Part shown: one piece after another, positions 42,651-53,381 of the stretch
Layout of the letters: every line of letters begins with the position of its first letter
How positions within the stretch are numbered: position 1 is the stretch's first letter
Assembly: GCA_005799265.1 (NCBI GenBank)
Contig: SYHD01000065.1
Span: 1-64,000 of the forward strand
Length of the DNA: 64,000 nucleotides
Source of the DNA: Planctomycetia bacterium
Lineage (GTDB): Bacteria; Planctomycetota; Planctomycetia; Gemmatales; Gemmataceae
Reading direction: 5' to 3'
Notes under the pieces: model-generated
Database searches by the model: none
What the model saw: only the letters and a program-made list of their open reading frames with translations
What the model was told of the DNA's origin: nothing
Made by a program: the position numbers and the translations under genes

Positions 42651-43178
42651 ATGTTGACCGTGGGCGATCGTTTTCCGCAGTTCAACGTTGACGCATGCGT
42701 CGGTCTCGGCAAAGACGGGTTCAAAAAAATCAACAACGACACGTATAAGGGCAAATGGGTTTGCTATTTCTTTTATCCCAAAGACTTCACGTTCGTCTGC
42801 CCGACGGAGTTGGTCGAGTTCGGCAAGAAACTCAAGGACTTCCAGGACCGCGATTGCGAGCTCGTCACCGGCAGCACCGACAACGAGTTCAGCCATCAGG
42901 CCTGGCGCAACGCCCACGCCGATTTGAAGAACCTGCCGTACCCGATGATCAACGGCCCGAAGCTGGCCTTCGATCTCGGCATCGTGCATCCCGAGGCGGC
43001 AGCGTGCCTACGGGCGACGTTCATCGTCGATCCGAACGGCGTCATTCAATGGGCGAGCGCGAATCCGCTCCCCGTCGGCCGCAGCGTGCCGGAAGTGCTG
43101 CGCGTGCTTGACGCGATTCAGTCGGATGAGTTGTGCCCGTGCAACTGGCAGCCGGGACAGCCGACCCTCAAGGTGTGA
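42651..43178 (+). CDS. AhpC-type peroxiredoxin
   Basis: 175 residues from the ATG at 42651, which has AAAGGG upstream; the track start is a GTG. Peroxidatic Cys50 in FTFVCPTELVEFG, with GDRFPQFNVDAC near the N-terminus. The resolving cysteine is in the tail, CPCNWQPGQ, as in AhpC of the type paired with AhpD. GRSVPEVLRVLDAIQ is typical of the family. It lies 67 bases upstream of an ahpD-like gene, with a family-2 REP in the gap. The pair would detoxify organic peroxides. Confidence 0.9.
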   Translation: MLTVGDRFPQFNVDACVGLGKDGFKKINNDTYKGKWVCYFFYPKDFTFVCPTELVEFGKKLKDFQDRDCELVTGSTDNEFSHQAWRNAHADLKNLPYPMINGPKLAFDLGIVHPEAAACLRATFIVDPNGVIQWASANPLPVGRSVPEVLRVLDAIQSDELCPCNWQPGQPTLKV

Positions 43179-43184
43179 TTGTTT

Positions 43185-43231
43185 GGCCGCTTGCGGCTTA
43201 GCGCTCGGCAAAAGCTAAGTCGCAAGCTGCG
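43185..43231. repeat. REP-like palindrome, family 2, between ahpC-like and ahpD-like genes
   Basis: GGCCGCTTGCGGCTTAGCGCT and AGCTAAGTCGCAAGCTGCG with a ~7-base loop. It is within a probable operon. The right arm ends 6 bases before the GGAGG of the ahpD-like gene. Confidence 0.85.
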
Positions 43232-43245
43232 AATTGGAGGTTGTC

Positions 43246-43782
43246 ATGGCCACCGTCAGCATGCCGCAAATGGACGCACTGCGCGAAGGTTTTGGCGAAC
43301 CCGCCAAGGACATGAAGCTGAATCTCGGCGCCATCGCAAGCAGCGATCATCTCGACGGCGATCAGATCTGGGGCGTCGCCCTGGCGTCGGCGTATCACCT
43401 CGGCGAGGCGCGGATCATCTCCGCCCTCATTGCCGATGCCAGGGAAGCGGGGGTCGCGGACGCCGTCTTCGAGGATGCGAAGGCCGCCGCGGTGCTCATG
43501 GGCATGAATACGATCTATTACCGATTCAAGCATCTCGTCGGCAAGGAATCGTACAAGACGAAGCCCGCGCGGCTGCGCATGCAATGGATGAGCAGGCCGA
43601 AGACGAACAAGGCAACGTTCGAATTGATAAGCATCGCGATTGCCGTTCTGGCGGGCTGCGAAGTCTGCGTGAAGACGCACGAGGCGAGCATTCTGCAGCA
43701 CGGACTGTCCGAGGACCACGTCCACGACGCGGTGCGCATTGCCGCCGTCCTACAGGGTTCCGCCGTCGCGTTGCGCGCCTAA
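43246..43782 (+). CDS. AhpD-like alkylhydroperoxidase
   Basis: 178 residues from ATG 43246, with GGAGG upstream; the track begins 4 codons earlier. The carboxymuconolactone decarboxylase/AhpD fold is shown by CEVCVKTHEAS, i.e. Cys138-x-x-Cys141-x-x-x-His145, the AhpD active site, preceded by an all-helical body. AhpD recycles AhpC, matching the neighbour upstream. A large same-strand shadow frame (43179-44111) overlaps it but only its last part is a gene (next entry). Confidence 0.85.
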   Translation: MATVSMPQMDALREGFGEPAKDMKLNLGAIASSDHLDGDQIWGVALASAYHLGEARIISALIADAREAGVADAVFEDAKAAAVLMGMNTIYYRFKHLVGKESYKTKPARLRMQWMSRPKTNKATFELISIAIAVLAGCEVCVKTHEASILQHGLSEDHVHDAVRIAAVLQGSAVALRA

Positions 43783-43788
43783 GGTCCT

Positions 43789-43810
43789 TCTCTCCCTCTG
43801 GGAGAGGGGA
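43789..43810. repeat. Short palindrome of the CCCTCTCC family
   Basis: CTCTCCCTCTGGGAGAGGGGA directly after the ahpD-like stop. It is the bare hairpin core of the C-rich family that interrupts purL and others. Its right arm provides the G-rich ribosome site for the SWIM gene. Confidence 0.7.
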
Positions 43811-43817
43811 GTGTGCC

Positions 43818-44111
43818 GTGTCCGCTCAACCGCCGCGCGTGATTCGCTTGATACAGCGTCCCAATTCGTTCGGCGTGGGCGTGTTTGCGATCATCACCAC
43901 AAAAACGACGCAATACTACGTCTTCAAGGAAATCGACTGCGCGATCGGCGGACGCGGCTTCGCGATCCATCGGCTCGGGCTTGGCGACTTGTATCATGCG
44001 CGCATCGGCTCGCCCATGGAATGCTCGTGCGAGTGCCTGGGCTTTCTGCGCCATGGAAAATGCAAGCACATCCAGGGGCTGTCTGCGCTTCTTGGGCATA
44101 GTCTGCTGTGA
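43818..44111 (+). CDS. Small SWIM zinc-finger protein
   Basis: 97 residues read from GTG 43818, hidden inside a longer track ORF (43179-44111) whose first part is a shadow of ahpD. GAGAGGGG precedes the start. The C-terminal half contains CSCECLGFLRHGKCKHIQGL, the CxC-x(n)-CxH pattern of SWIM domains. The N-terminal half (TTQYYVFKEIDCAIGGRGFAIHRL) resembles the beta hairpin before the finger. SWIM domains bind DNA or proteins. It is likely cotranscribed with the peroxide genes. Confidence 0.7.
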   Translation: MSAQPPRVIRLIQRPNSFGVGVFAIITTKTTQYYVFKEIDCAIGGRGFAIHRLGLGDLYHARIGSPMECSCECLGFLRHGKCKHIQGLSALLGHSLL

Positions 44112-44116
44112 ACAAC

Positions 44117-44656
44117 TCATCTCAGATGCAAGATTATCCGCAGCAACAGCGATAACGTGACACCGTGCCCGATCCTGCCGTCGGCCGCCATGCGCATCGC
44201 TTCATCCCAACTCACCTTGACGCAGCGGATCAATTCCGTCCCCTCGTGAGCCGTCGCGACGAAGGTTAAATCCTCGGCCAGGTAAAGGTGCGCCGGCGCT
44301 ACGATGCTGCTCGTGATCGGTTGAATGACGCCGAGCTCGGTCCACTTGCCGGCGACGATGCCCAATTCTTCGCGTAGCTCCCGTTGCGCGGTCTGGGCCG
44401 GCGTCTCGTTAGGATCACAGCCACCATTGACGCCTTCGAGCATCCAGCAACCGACGCCGTAATGAAACTCTTCGGCAAGGTAGAAATTGCGTTCGACGTC
44501 CATCGCCAGGACGGTAATCCCCGGCTTGAGCTGCACGATGCTATGGATGCCTGGCGCACCATCGGGGCGAATGACGTCATCAATCTGAAGGGCAAGCCAC
44601 TTGTCGCGATAGATCTCACGCGACGACACGGTTTTCCAGGGGCCGCGTTCGGTCAT
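44117..44656 (-). CDS. NUDIX hydrolase
   Basis: About 179 residues from the ATG at 44656 with GGGAG before it; the 5' half of the track ORF overlaps the DUF4432 gene. The NUDIX box is complete: GGCDPNETPAQTAQRELREELGI, fitting Gx5Ex7REUxEExGU. It resembles ADP-ribose pyrophosphatase-type enzymes (QIDDVIRPDG, SIVQLKPGITVLAMD), which hydrolyse nucleoside diphosphate sugars. The start is 24 bases from the stop of the upstream DUF4432 gene on the same strand. Confidence 0.85.
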   Translation of the reverse strand: MTERGPWKTVSSREIYRDKWLALQIDDVIRPDGAPGIHSIVQLKPGITVLAMDVERNFYLAEEFHYGVGCWMLEGVNGGCDPNETPAQTAQRELREELGIVAGKWTELGVIQPITSSIVAPAHLYLAEDLTFVATAHEGTELIRCVKVSWDEAMRMAADGRIGHGVTLSLLLRIILHLR

Positions 44657-44679
44657 GGATGCTCCCATCTTTCCGTGTG

Positions 44680-45930
44680 CTACTTCTGCGGTACCGAGTC
44701 GATTGTCGCCGCACGCGTTTTCTGGATATCGTTGATATGGCTGATCGTCTGGTCGATCCACAACTTTCTGTCCAGCAACGTGAAATCCATGCGCATCGTG
44801 TAGCTCGCGCCGCCCGCCAGCTTCGGCACCCGACCCGCTTGACGCTCGACCTGACGCCGGTTCGGGAAGCTGACGCCCGGCTCGATGCCGATCACGTAGC
44901 CATCCTCGTCGGCGCCGGTGTTCTTCCAAAGCGTGAGGTAGGGCAACTCCTTTTTTTCGTACTTGAGCAGCACGCCGCGGTTCGCCTTCGGATTGTGTAG
45001 CAGAACGTTGACCGCGCCCTGATCGTCAGCCAGCGGCCGCATCAGATACACCTGCTCGACATAGCCTGACTTGGGGGCCGCAAAGCTGTTCCACGTTGCC
45101 ACGTCGTTGGCCGCGTTGGCGTTATACGGGGTCACACGCTCGACGGGCACGTGCAGCATGGCGCCCGCGCCCAGCAGCGGTTTGCCGAAGTTGTAATGAT
45201 AAAGGATCTGATACTCCTGCGGCTGTGAGCCTTTGTTGATGACCTTGTCCTCGATGCGAAACTTGTCGGAGCCGGGCGTAGTCGAGACTTCGGTGATGAG
45301 TTCGAGCTTCGGGCCAAAAAGCATCTTTTCGTGCATGATGCCGCGCATGGTGATGCGGTAGGGCGGCTTCGTTTGCACGTCGAGTTCCACTTCGGAGGCG
45401 GGGATGTTGGCGATCTTGCCGTGCAAGGTAAGCTCGACGGTTTGCTTGTCGCCGACGTTGTTGATGATCTCGTCTTGCCCTGCTTGCCCAGTGTTTTCGA
45501 GGCCGCAACGGCAGAGCCATTCGTTGAAGCCTTCGAGCCAGCCGAGGCCGCCGCGTAGTTGCAAGTTGACGTGTTTGGGATGGACGACCTCGGTGACGGG
45601 GGATTTCCAGCCGAGCTTGAGATCGCCCATGGTGACGGAGAGGACGCCCATGCCGCGCGTCGGGATGAGGACGATCTGCATCTTGCCGTTGTCGAGCGTG
45701 AGGAGCCGGACACCTTCCTGCTTGCCGCCGTGCAGCGTCTTGAACTTGACGGACCACGGCGTCTCGCAATCGCGCGTGAGGTCCTTGCCATCGAACTCCG
45801 TGTCCGCCTGGACGAGGCTGTCCGCTGCGCTGATGAACTTGAAGCGATATCTGTCGATTTTCGTGGGCTGAGCGTGCCCGGCGGCGACAGAGCAGAGTGT
45901 CAAGGACACGGAGAGGATGAAGCGAAGCAT
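44680..45930 (-). CDS. Secreted DUF4432 (aldose-1-epimerase-like) protein
   Basis: About 416 residues from the ATG at 45930, which gives a signal peptide MLRFILSVSLTLCSVAAGHAQ. DUF4432 has a galactose mutarotase-like fold; seen are LDNGKMQIVLIPTRGMGVLSV, HPKHVNLQLRGGLGWLEGFNEWLCRCGLENTG, and later YQILYHYNFGKPLLG and VIGIEPGVSFPNRRQVER. It presumably acts on a carbohydrate outside the cytoplasm; the substrate is unknown. The NUDIX gene follows after 23 bases. Confidence 0.85.
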   Translation of the reverse strand: MLRFILSVSLTLCSVAAGHAQPTKIDRYRFKFISAADSLVQADTEFDGKDLTRDCETPWSVKFKTLHGGKQEGVRLLTLDNGKMQIVLIPTRGMGVLSVTMGDLKLGWKSPVTEVVHPKHVNLQLRGGLGWLEGFNEWLCRCGLENTGQAGQDEIINNVGDKQTVELTLHGKIANIPASEVELDVQTKPPYRITMRGIMHEKMLFGPKLELITEVSTTPGSDKFRIEDKVINKGSQPQEYQILYHYNFGKPLLGAGAMLHVPVERVTPYNANAANDVATWNSFAAPKSGYVEQVYLMRPLADDQGAVNVLLHNPKANRGVLLKYEKKELPYLTLWKNTGADEDGYVIGIEPGVSFPNRRQVERQAGRVPKLAGGASYTMRMDFTLLDRKLWIDQTISHINDIQKTRAATIDSVPQK

Positions 45931-46072
45931 GGTGAATACTCGCAAGGGTGAAAGAAGACCACGGAAGGATTGTGCGCGAAGAAGAACAGGAATGCAATAC
46001 CCAGGCGAACGGCTGGCGTACGCCGGCCGGTGCTGCGGGCCAGGACACTCGTTGCGCACGCCACCAGTCAGC

Positions 46073-47095
46073 TTACGCTGGCCGTTCGCCGATGACCAAG
46101 CAGACGAGATAGCCAAAAACACCTATCACCCAGCCGCTCACGCGGAAGCACAGGGACCCAAGGACGCCATGGGCCGGAGCGGAATCGAAAAGACCGTACA
46201 ACCCGCCGAAACCCGCCTCGCCAATGCCGGCGCCGCCCGGAAAGAGGGGCACCCCGCTGATCACCAGTCCCACAGGCACGATCAAGAAATGCTCGGTTAC
46301 GCTGGGTAAGGGATTCGTGGAAAGGCCGTCCCAAAGCATGTGGACGTAACACCAGAACGTCAGAATGACGCACACGTTGCTGAGCAACGTCAACACGATG
46401 GCCCAGGCGACGGCCGTGGATCGATTGCGATACAGCCAAATAACTTCCCAGAGTTGAGACAGGAAACCGCCGATGCGCGGTACTCCAGTCAGGCGAACGG
46501 CAAATCGTTCAACGCGTTCCTGCGCGCACAGGCCCATGCCTAACCACACTCCTATCAAGAGACCAATCGTGATGGCACACGTGCTGATGACCACCTGCGA
46601 TGAGGCCAGGGCCACCCCCGTCAAGGCGCCGACGCCCCAGCAGACGCTGCCGACCACCGCCAGCACCAGCATCAGGCCCCAAACACTCAAGGCCCGATCC
46701 ATGATCACCGTAGCGACCGCGACAGTCTGCCGGCTTTGTCCATGTGCCAACCCCGCCGCCCTGACCAGATCGCCTCCCACCGAACCGGGCAGAAAAGCGT
46801 TGCAGAGCGAACCGAGCGTGCCAAGGCGAAGCGCTCGTAATGGCGTGAATGGCAAATCCTGCGCGCGCACTAAAACGTACCATCTCAATACGCAGGCACC
46901 GAAGTTCACCAGGTGCAGCGCGAATGCCAGGAAAAGATAAATCGTATCAATCGGTTTGCCAGCGATGACATGGTCATCCCATACGCCTTTAAGTCCTCGA
47001 TCGCCTGTCGGCTCCCAGTTGGCATGCACGACATACGACAACACACCGAGAGCTAACAGGTATTTGAGCGCGGTCCAGCAGGCGCTTTTGCTCAC
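46073..47095 (-). CDS. LPG-synthase-like transmembrane (UPF0104) protein
   Basis: A 340-residue polytopic protein from a GTG start. Family motifs of the flippase-like domain of lysylphosphatidylglycerol synthases: LRLGTLGSLCNAFLPGSVGGDLVRAAGLA and VIMDRALSVWGL. About eight hydrophobic helices are seen, ending in ASSxxGG-like and VISGVPLFPGGAGIGEAGFGGL. No aminoacyl transferase domain follows, so it is the membrane part only. Likely a lipid translocase or glycolipid-related protein. No neighbours suggest its substrate. Confidence 0.8.
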   Translation of the reverse strand: MSKSACWTALKYLLALGVLSYVVHANWEPTGDRGLKGVWDDHVIAGKPIDTIYLFLAFALHLVNFGACVLRWYVLVRAQDLPFTPLRALRLGTLGSLCNAFLPGSVGGDLVRAAGLAHGQSRQTVAVATVIMDRALSVWGLMLVLAVVGSVCWGVGALTGVALASSQVVISTCAITIGLLIGVWLGMGLCAQERVERFAVRLTGVPRIGGFLSQLWEVIWLYRNRSTAVAWAIVLTLLSNVCVILTFWCYVHMLWDGLSTNPLPSVTEHFLIVPVGLVISGVPLFPGGAGIGEAGFGGLYGLFDSAPAHGVLGSLCFRVSGWVIGVFGYLVCLVIGERPA

Positions 47096-47264
47096 GTAGA
47101 ATCTCTCGATGGAATTGCGACAATCGGCGAATGCATCTTACGAGAAAGATCGACAGCGCTCCAGGCGCACCACGTGTTGAATTCTATGGACGTGGCAGAC
47201 AATCTTTGCTACCGTGTCATTCGTCGTATACATATGACAATCAATCCACACATGAGGATCCAAT

Positions 47265-48746
47265 ATGCGTAAGGTTCACGCGTCTCGTCTGTTGCTCATC
47301 GGCGTGGCGCTGCTAGGTTTGACGCCGCTCGCCGACGCGATGTGCGGTTACTTCCGTCGGCCGATCATCCGCGATGTGGCACAACCGCCCGTCTTGCAGC
47401 CATCGCAGATCGCCTTCGTGACGTGGGATCCGGTCGAGAAGGTCGAAACGGTCACGGTGCAGCCGCGCTTCGAGGGAAGCGCGGAGGACTTCGGCATGGT
47501 GATCCCGACGCCGACGCAGCCGAAGCTGCACGAGATGCCGCGCGACTTCTTCAAGGCCCTGGGGCTGGTGACGGTGCCGAAGAAGCGCGTCTACCCGGAA
47601 TCGAAGCTGTTGCCGCAGATGTTCCCGCGCATGATGGCCCAGCGCGCCATGCCCATGGCCAAAGGCGCGGGCGGCGGCGGTGAGGCGGTCGCGGAGGACA
47701 TCAAGACGACGATCAAGATCATCGAAGCCGGCCAGGTCGGCAACCTCGACTATAAGATCATTACCGCCGGCCGTTCCGACGATCTCTTCACCTGGCTCAA
47801 GGACAACAAGTACGGCTATGACGGCGACGAAGCGACGCTCAACTTCTACGTGCAGAAGAAGTATTTCTTCACCGTCATGAAGATCGACACGTTGCAAATG
47901 AAACGCAACAAGGACGGCAGCTTCACCGGCGACGTCACGCCGACGCGTTTCACGTTCTCGAGCGAGCAACTCGTCTATCCGCTCAAGATCACGCAGGTCT
48001 CCGTGAAGGACAAGACCGACGCTCTCTTCTATGTGCAGGCGCCCTACAAGGTCGATTTCCAGGGGGACCTGAGCTATCAATTCCACTGGACATCGATGCT
48101 TCAGCAAATCGAAAACACGATGGGCCCCGGCGAGCTCCTGGAACCAAATCGCAAATGGCTTCAGTCCGTTCGGACCAAGACACCTGACCTGTTCACGCGC
48201 GCCGGGCAACTGGGCTTCTCATTCCCGCTTGGCCGAGAACTGCCGCCCAACAAGGCGGGGCATCGCCCGAGCAGCCTCGAATGGGCGAAACGCCTGACTG
48301 CGGACGACATCAGAATGCTTAGCGGCGACATGCCCTACAGTGAAACCGCGCCCGATCCCGATTGGGGTTTCACGCGTCAGGACATCGCCGATCCGCAGCG
48401 TTCGGCTGCGGTCATGAAGGTCATCCAGCATCGCGTCGCCAAGTATCGCCAGGACAAGCCGCGCGGCTACCTGGTGCGCACGGCGTCCAAGGAAGATCTG
48501 CAAACGCTCGGCGTATTGAAAGGACATCTCCAGGCAGGCCAAACGCTGACGAAGTTCTACCACACGTTCACGCGCGACGAGATGAACGAGGATCTCGTCC
48601 TGGTGCAAGCGAAGGCCGGCGACGTCGAGGATGGTTCGGAGCACGAGGAAGTGCTGCGCACGATGACGTTCGGTGGACGCGGACCGCGCGGGCCATTCCC
48701 GCCCGATCTGCTGCCGCGACGTCCTGGATTGCCGGTTCCGCAATAG
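47265..48746 (+). CDS. Secreted DUF2330 protein
   Basis: A 493-residue protein with GAGGA before the ATG and a signal peptide (LLLIGVALLGLTPLADA). DUF2330 features: MCGYFRRPII at the mature start, IAFVTWDPVEKVETVTVQPRFEGSAEDFGMVIPTPTQP, and YVQKKYFFTVMKIDTLQMKRN. The C-terminus is proline-rich and ends DLLPRRPGLPVPQ. Function of the family unknown. A strong intrinsic terminator lies 43 bases downstream. Confidence 0.82.
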   Translation: MRKVHASRLLLIGVALLGLTPLADAMCGYFRRPIIRDVAQPPVLQPSQIAFVTWDPVEKVETVTVQPRFEGSAEDFGMVIPTPTQPKLHEMPRDFFKALGLVTVPKKRVYPESKLLPQMFPRMMAQRAMPMAKGAGGGGEAVAEDIKTTIKIIEAGQVGNLDYKIITAGRSDDLFTWLKDNKYGYDGDEATLNFYVQKKYFFTVMKIDTLQMKRNKDGSFTGDVTPTRFTFSSEQLVYPLKITQVSVKDKTDALFYVQAPYKVDFQGDLSYQFHWTSMLQQIENTMGPGELLEPNRKWLQSVRTKTPDLFTRAGQLGFSFPLGRELPPNKAGHRPSSLEWAKRLTADDIRMLSGDMPYSETAPDPDWGFTRQDIADPQRSAAVMKVIQHRVAKYRQDKPRGYLVRTASKEDLQTLGVLKGHLQAGQTLTKFYHTFTRDEMNEDLVLVQAKAGDVEDGSEHEEVLRTMTFGGRGPRGPFPPDLLPRRPGLPVPQ

Positions 48747-48788
48747 TGAGGCCTCGTTGTTGCGGCAAGCATGTACGCTAATCGGAAG

Positions 48789-48829
48789 CGCGAGCGAAGA
48801 ACTTGATGTCTTCGCTCGCGTTTTTTTTT
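48789..48829 (+). terminator. Rho-independent terminator after the DUF2330 gene
   Basis: CGCGAGCGAAGA and TCTTCGCTCGCG form a perfect 12-base stem with an 8-base loop, followed at once by nine T residues. It is the only textbook intrinsic terminator I see in the window; other gene ends carry palindromes without T runs. Confidence 0.92.
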
Positions 48830-48926
48830 GGCTACGCAGGAAGCTAACAGACCATCTGTAGCCGCTTGCTCTGTCCGCGTCTTCCTATAACAACATGAAT
48901 TACTCATAGTTCCAGGAGTCCGAGCG

Positions 48927-51372
<2,446 letters not shown>

Positions 51373-51373
51373 A

Positions 51374-51417
51374 CGTCACGCTCCACGTGACGAATCAACC
51401 TCTCACGGCGCGTGAGG
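51374..51417. repeat. Two tandem small hairpins between convergent ligA and PAP2 genes
   Basis: CGTCACG-CTCCA-CGTGACG and CTCACG-GCG-CGTGAG lie between the convergent stops. There are no T runs; a role in two-way termination or mRNA end protection is possible but unproven. Confidence 0.65.
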
Positions 51418-51428
51418 ACAACCTTGGC

Positions 51429-52496
51429 TCAATACTGGATCAGCACGCCCATGCCGACGCCTTTGGGGACATCGATCGGAATAACGCGCAGCTTGACTTC
51501 TGACTCGGTGTGATTCACCGCTTCGACCGCGAGATAGGCGACGCTCCAACCGAGCAGGACTTGCGAGAAGTAATGGGCGTCATGGTGAATACGTGACCAG
51601 CCGGTGCCGAACGACGCGGCAACCAACAACACCTTGGCGGCACGATGCTCGACCATCGACGCGGCAGTCAAAAACGGGACGGCGCCCACGAACGCATGCC
51701 CCGAGGCGCTATTGTGATGGCGAAATGGATGCCACTCATGGTCGCCCGTCGGAGGCCGACCGGCGCCGAGACCGTATTGCAGAACGCCGACGGTCGGCGC
51801 TCCAATGGCAAGGGCACGCAGCGAGCGATCGCCGAATTGCCCGACAGACGTCAGACGCACATGATCCGGAAAAAGATGGCCACTCAATGAGCAGGCCAGA
51901 AACGCGGGGATCGCGTATTTGTATTCGCCGAAATACTTGAAGGTGGTCGCCATCTCATCGACGCCACGGTTCATGCCCACAGCCGCCTGCCGCTGATAAC
52001 CGTCTTGAATGCGTTGATCAAGCTGGGTGTTAGCAATCGGCGCCGCCACCGCAACCGCGAGGCCGAGATAGAGCAGGTTCTTGCTCCAGTAGAATTGTTT
52101 GGTGTCCTGACACAGGCGGTGGAACTGTTCGCCGTAGCCACTGCGTGTGCGCTCCCAGATGCCGAGATCGTCGGGCCGCATCGAGTTGATGACATAGCGC
52201 GGATCGATGTAGTCGTTGCCCAGCTGGGCCAGCTCGGCAAGCGAAAAGACTCTGGCTTCAGCGTCGCTTTCGATTTTGAGCATCCCCGTGTTGGGGCTGA
52301 TCGGCACGATAAGCTTGGGCTCGACGAATTCACGCGGCTCGTCAATCGGCAAACGCTGCACCGGAGCGTCACTCCGGGGCACCTCGGGCAATTGAATGCC
52401 GATCGGTGTAAACGGCGTTTCGTCCTGTCCTCGTGCGCGCGTGGACGTGCTTAACACCAGAGCGAAGACGATGAACTGGAACGCGCGCCGACGCAT
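51429..52496 (-). CDS. PAP2-family phosphatase
   Basis: 355 residues; AAGGA 9 bases before the ATG. A signal peptide (FQFIVFALVLSTSTRARG) precedes a PAP2 domain whose three motifs can be followed: GAGRPPTG, the NSASGHAFVGAVPF phosphatase SGH motif, and SRIHHDAHYFSQVLLGW (SRxxxxxHxxxD type). Several hydrophobic segments lie between. It is likely a membrane-associated lipid phosphatase, e.g. of phosphatidic acid or undecaprenyl pyrophosphate. The N-terminal 100 residues before the PAP2 core have no known domain. Confidence 0.83.
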   Translation of the reverse strand: MRRRAFQFIVFALVLSTSTRARGQDETPFTPIGIQLPEVPRSDAPVQRLPIDEPREFVEPKLIVPISPNTGMLKIESDAEARVFSLAELAQLGNDYIDPRYVINSMRPDDLGIWERTRSGYGEQFHRLCQDTKQFYWSKNLLYLGLAVAVAAPIANTQLDQRIQDGYQRQAAVGMNRGVDEMATTFKYFGEYKYAIPAFLACSLSGHLFPDHVRLTSVGQFGDRSLRALAIGAPTVGVLQYGLGAGRPPTGDHEWHPFRHHNSASGHAFVGAVPFLTAASMVEHRAAKVLLVAASFGTGWSRIHHDAHYFSQVLLGWSVAYLAVEAVNHTESEVKLRVIPIDVPKGVGMGVLIQY

Positions 52497-52720
52497 GAAA
52501 GCAGTCCTTACTGGGTCGAAAGCAGCGCTTGTCGCGGAAATGACCGGATTAACAATGACACAGAATATGTCATCGGCGATTTGGCGCGTCGGGTTCGGAT
52601 TAATTCAGAAGATTGGCACAAATTCGCACAGGAACACTCACGCAGTCGCAAGGAAAGCCACGCGTGTCCCCAGGATTGGTCGGTTCGCCCGTCTTGACAG
52701 ATTCGCTATTCTTCGCGAAC

Positions 52721-53278
52721 TCACATCCTGCCACCTTGGGCGCCTGGCCAGGGACCAAGGGGAACAACGGCCATGTCCTTGATTTCGGTTTCTTGCTTGA
52801 ACAAGCGCAAGCCGCGCGCCTGGTAGTTGGCGAGCGCTTGGGAATGATCGAGCGTGCAGGTATGGAGCCAAACACGCTTCGCGCCCGTTGCGAAACCGTG
52901 TTCGAGGGCACACGTCAAAAGATGACCGCCCAGCCCACATCCGATAAATCGCGGCAGCAGACCGAAGTAGGCGACCTCGACGCTCGAGCCGGGCTGTGCT
53001 TCGAGTTCAAAGTAGCCCGCGGGGAGACCGGCAGCCGAGAGCATCCACGTTTCGAGTTCCGGCCGGTCGAGATAGTCGAGCCATTGCCGGCTGGTCCACG
53101 GCAAGCGATCGGTCCAGTGCCAATCGCCGCCGACGGCCGTGTAGAAAAAGCGATTGAGCTCGGGCATCGGCGGATCGACACGTACGAGAGCGAGATCGGC
53201 GCGCGCCGAGCGTTTGGGGCGCAGATCGCGCGGATCGAGCATTTCCAGGTGATACGTCGTGACGGAGGTCAGGGGCAT
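52721..53278 (-). CDS. GNAT-family acetyltransferase
   Basis: About 185 residues from the ATG at 53278; the earlier part of the track ORF is palindrome-derived (family-2 REP upstream). The acetyl-CoA binding region reads VAYFGLLPRFIGCGLGGHLLTCALEHGF, a GNAT motif A (Q/RxxGxG/A variant), followed by RVWLHTCTLDHSQALANYQARGLRLFK, motif B. The gene is on the minus strand 103 bases after purL. The 224 bases beyond its stop contain nothing recognised. Confidence 0.78.
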   Translation of the reverse strand: MPLTSVTTYHLEMLDPRDLRPKRSARADLALVRVDPPMPELNRFFYTAVGGDWHWTDRLPWTSRQWLDYLDRPELETWMLSAAGLPAGYFELEAQPGSSVEVAYFGLLPRFIGCGLGGHLLTCALEHGFATGAKRVWLHTCTLDHSQALANYQARGLRLFKQETEIKDMAVVPLGPWPGAQGGRM

Positions 53279-53296
53279 TGCGGCGCCATGATTATC

Positions 53297-53350
53297 GCCG
53301 CTTGCGGTTTGGCGTTCGCATGCACAAAATCGAACGCTAAGCCGCAAGCA
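53297..53350. repeat. REP-like palindrome, family 2, between purL and GNAT gene
   Basis: CGCCGCTTGCGGTTTGGCGTTCG and CGAACGCTAAGCCGCAAGCA with a ~12-base loop. It lies upstream of the GNAT start and 31 bases after the purL stop (minus strand). Confidence 0.88.
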
Positions 53351-53381
53351 GTCGATCGGGAGGTTCTTTGTTAATCGGTCT

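Noticed and set aside
43179-43817. First two thirds of the 43179-44111 ORF
   Set aside because: Alternative frame of ahpD; only the part from GTG 43818 has a recognisable SWIM motif.
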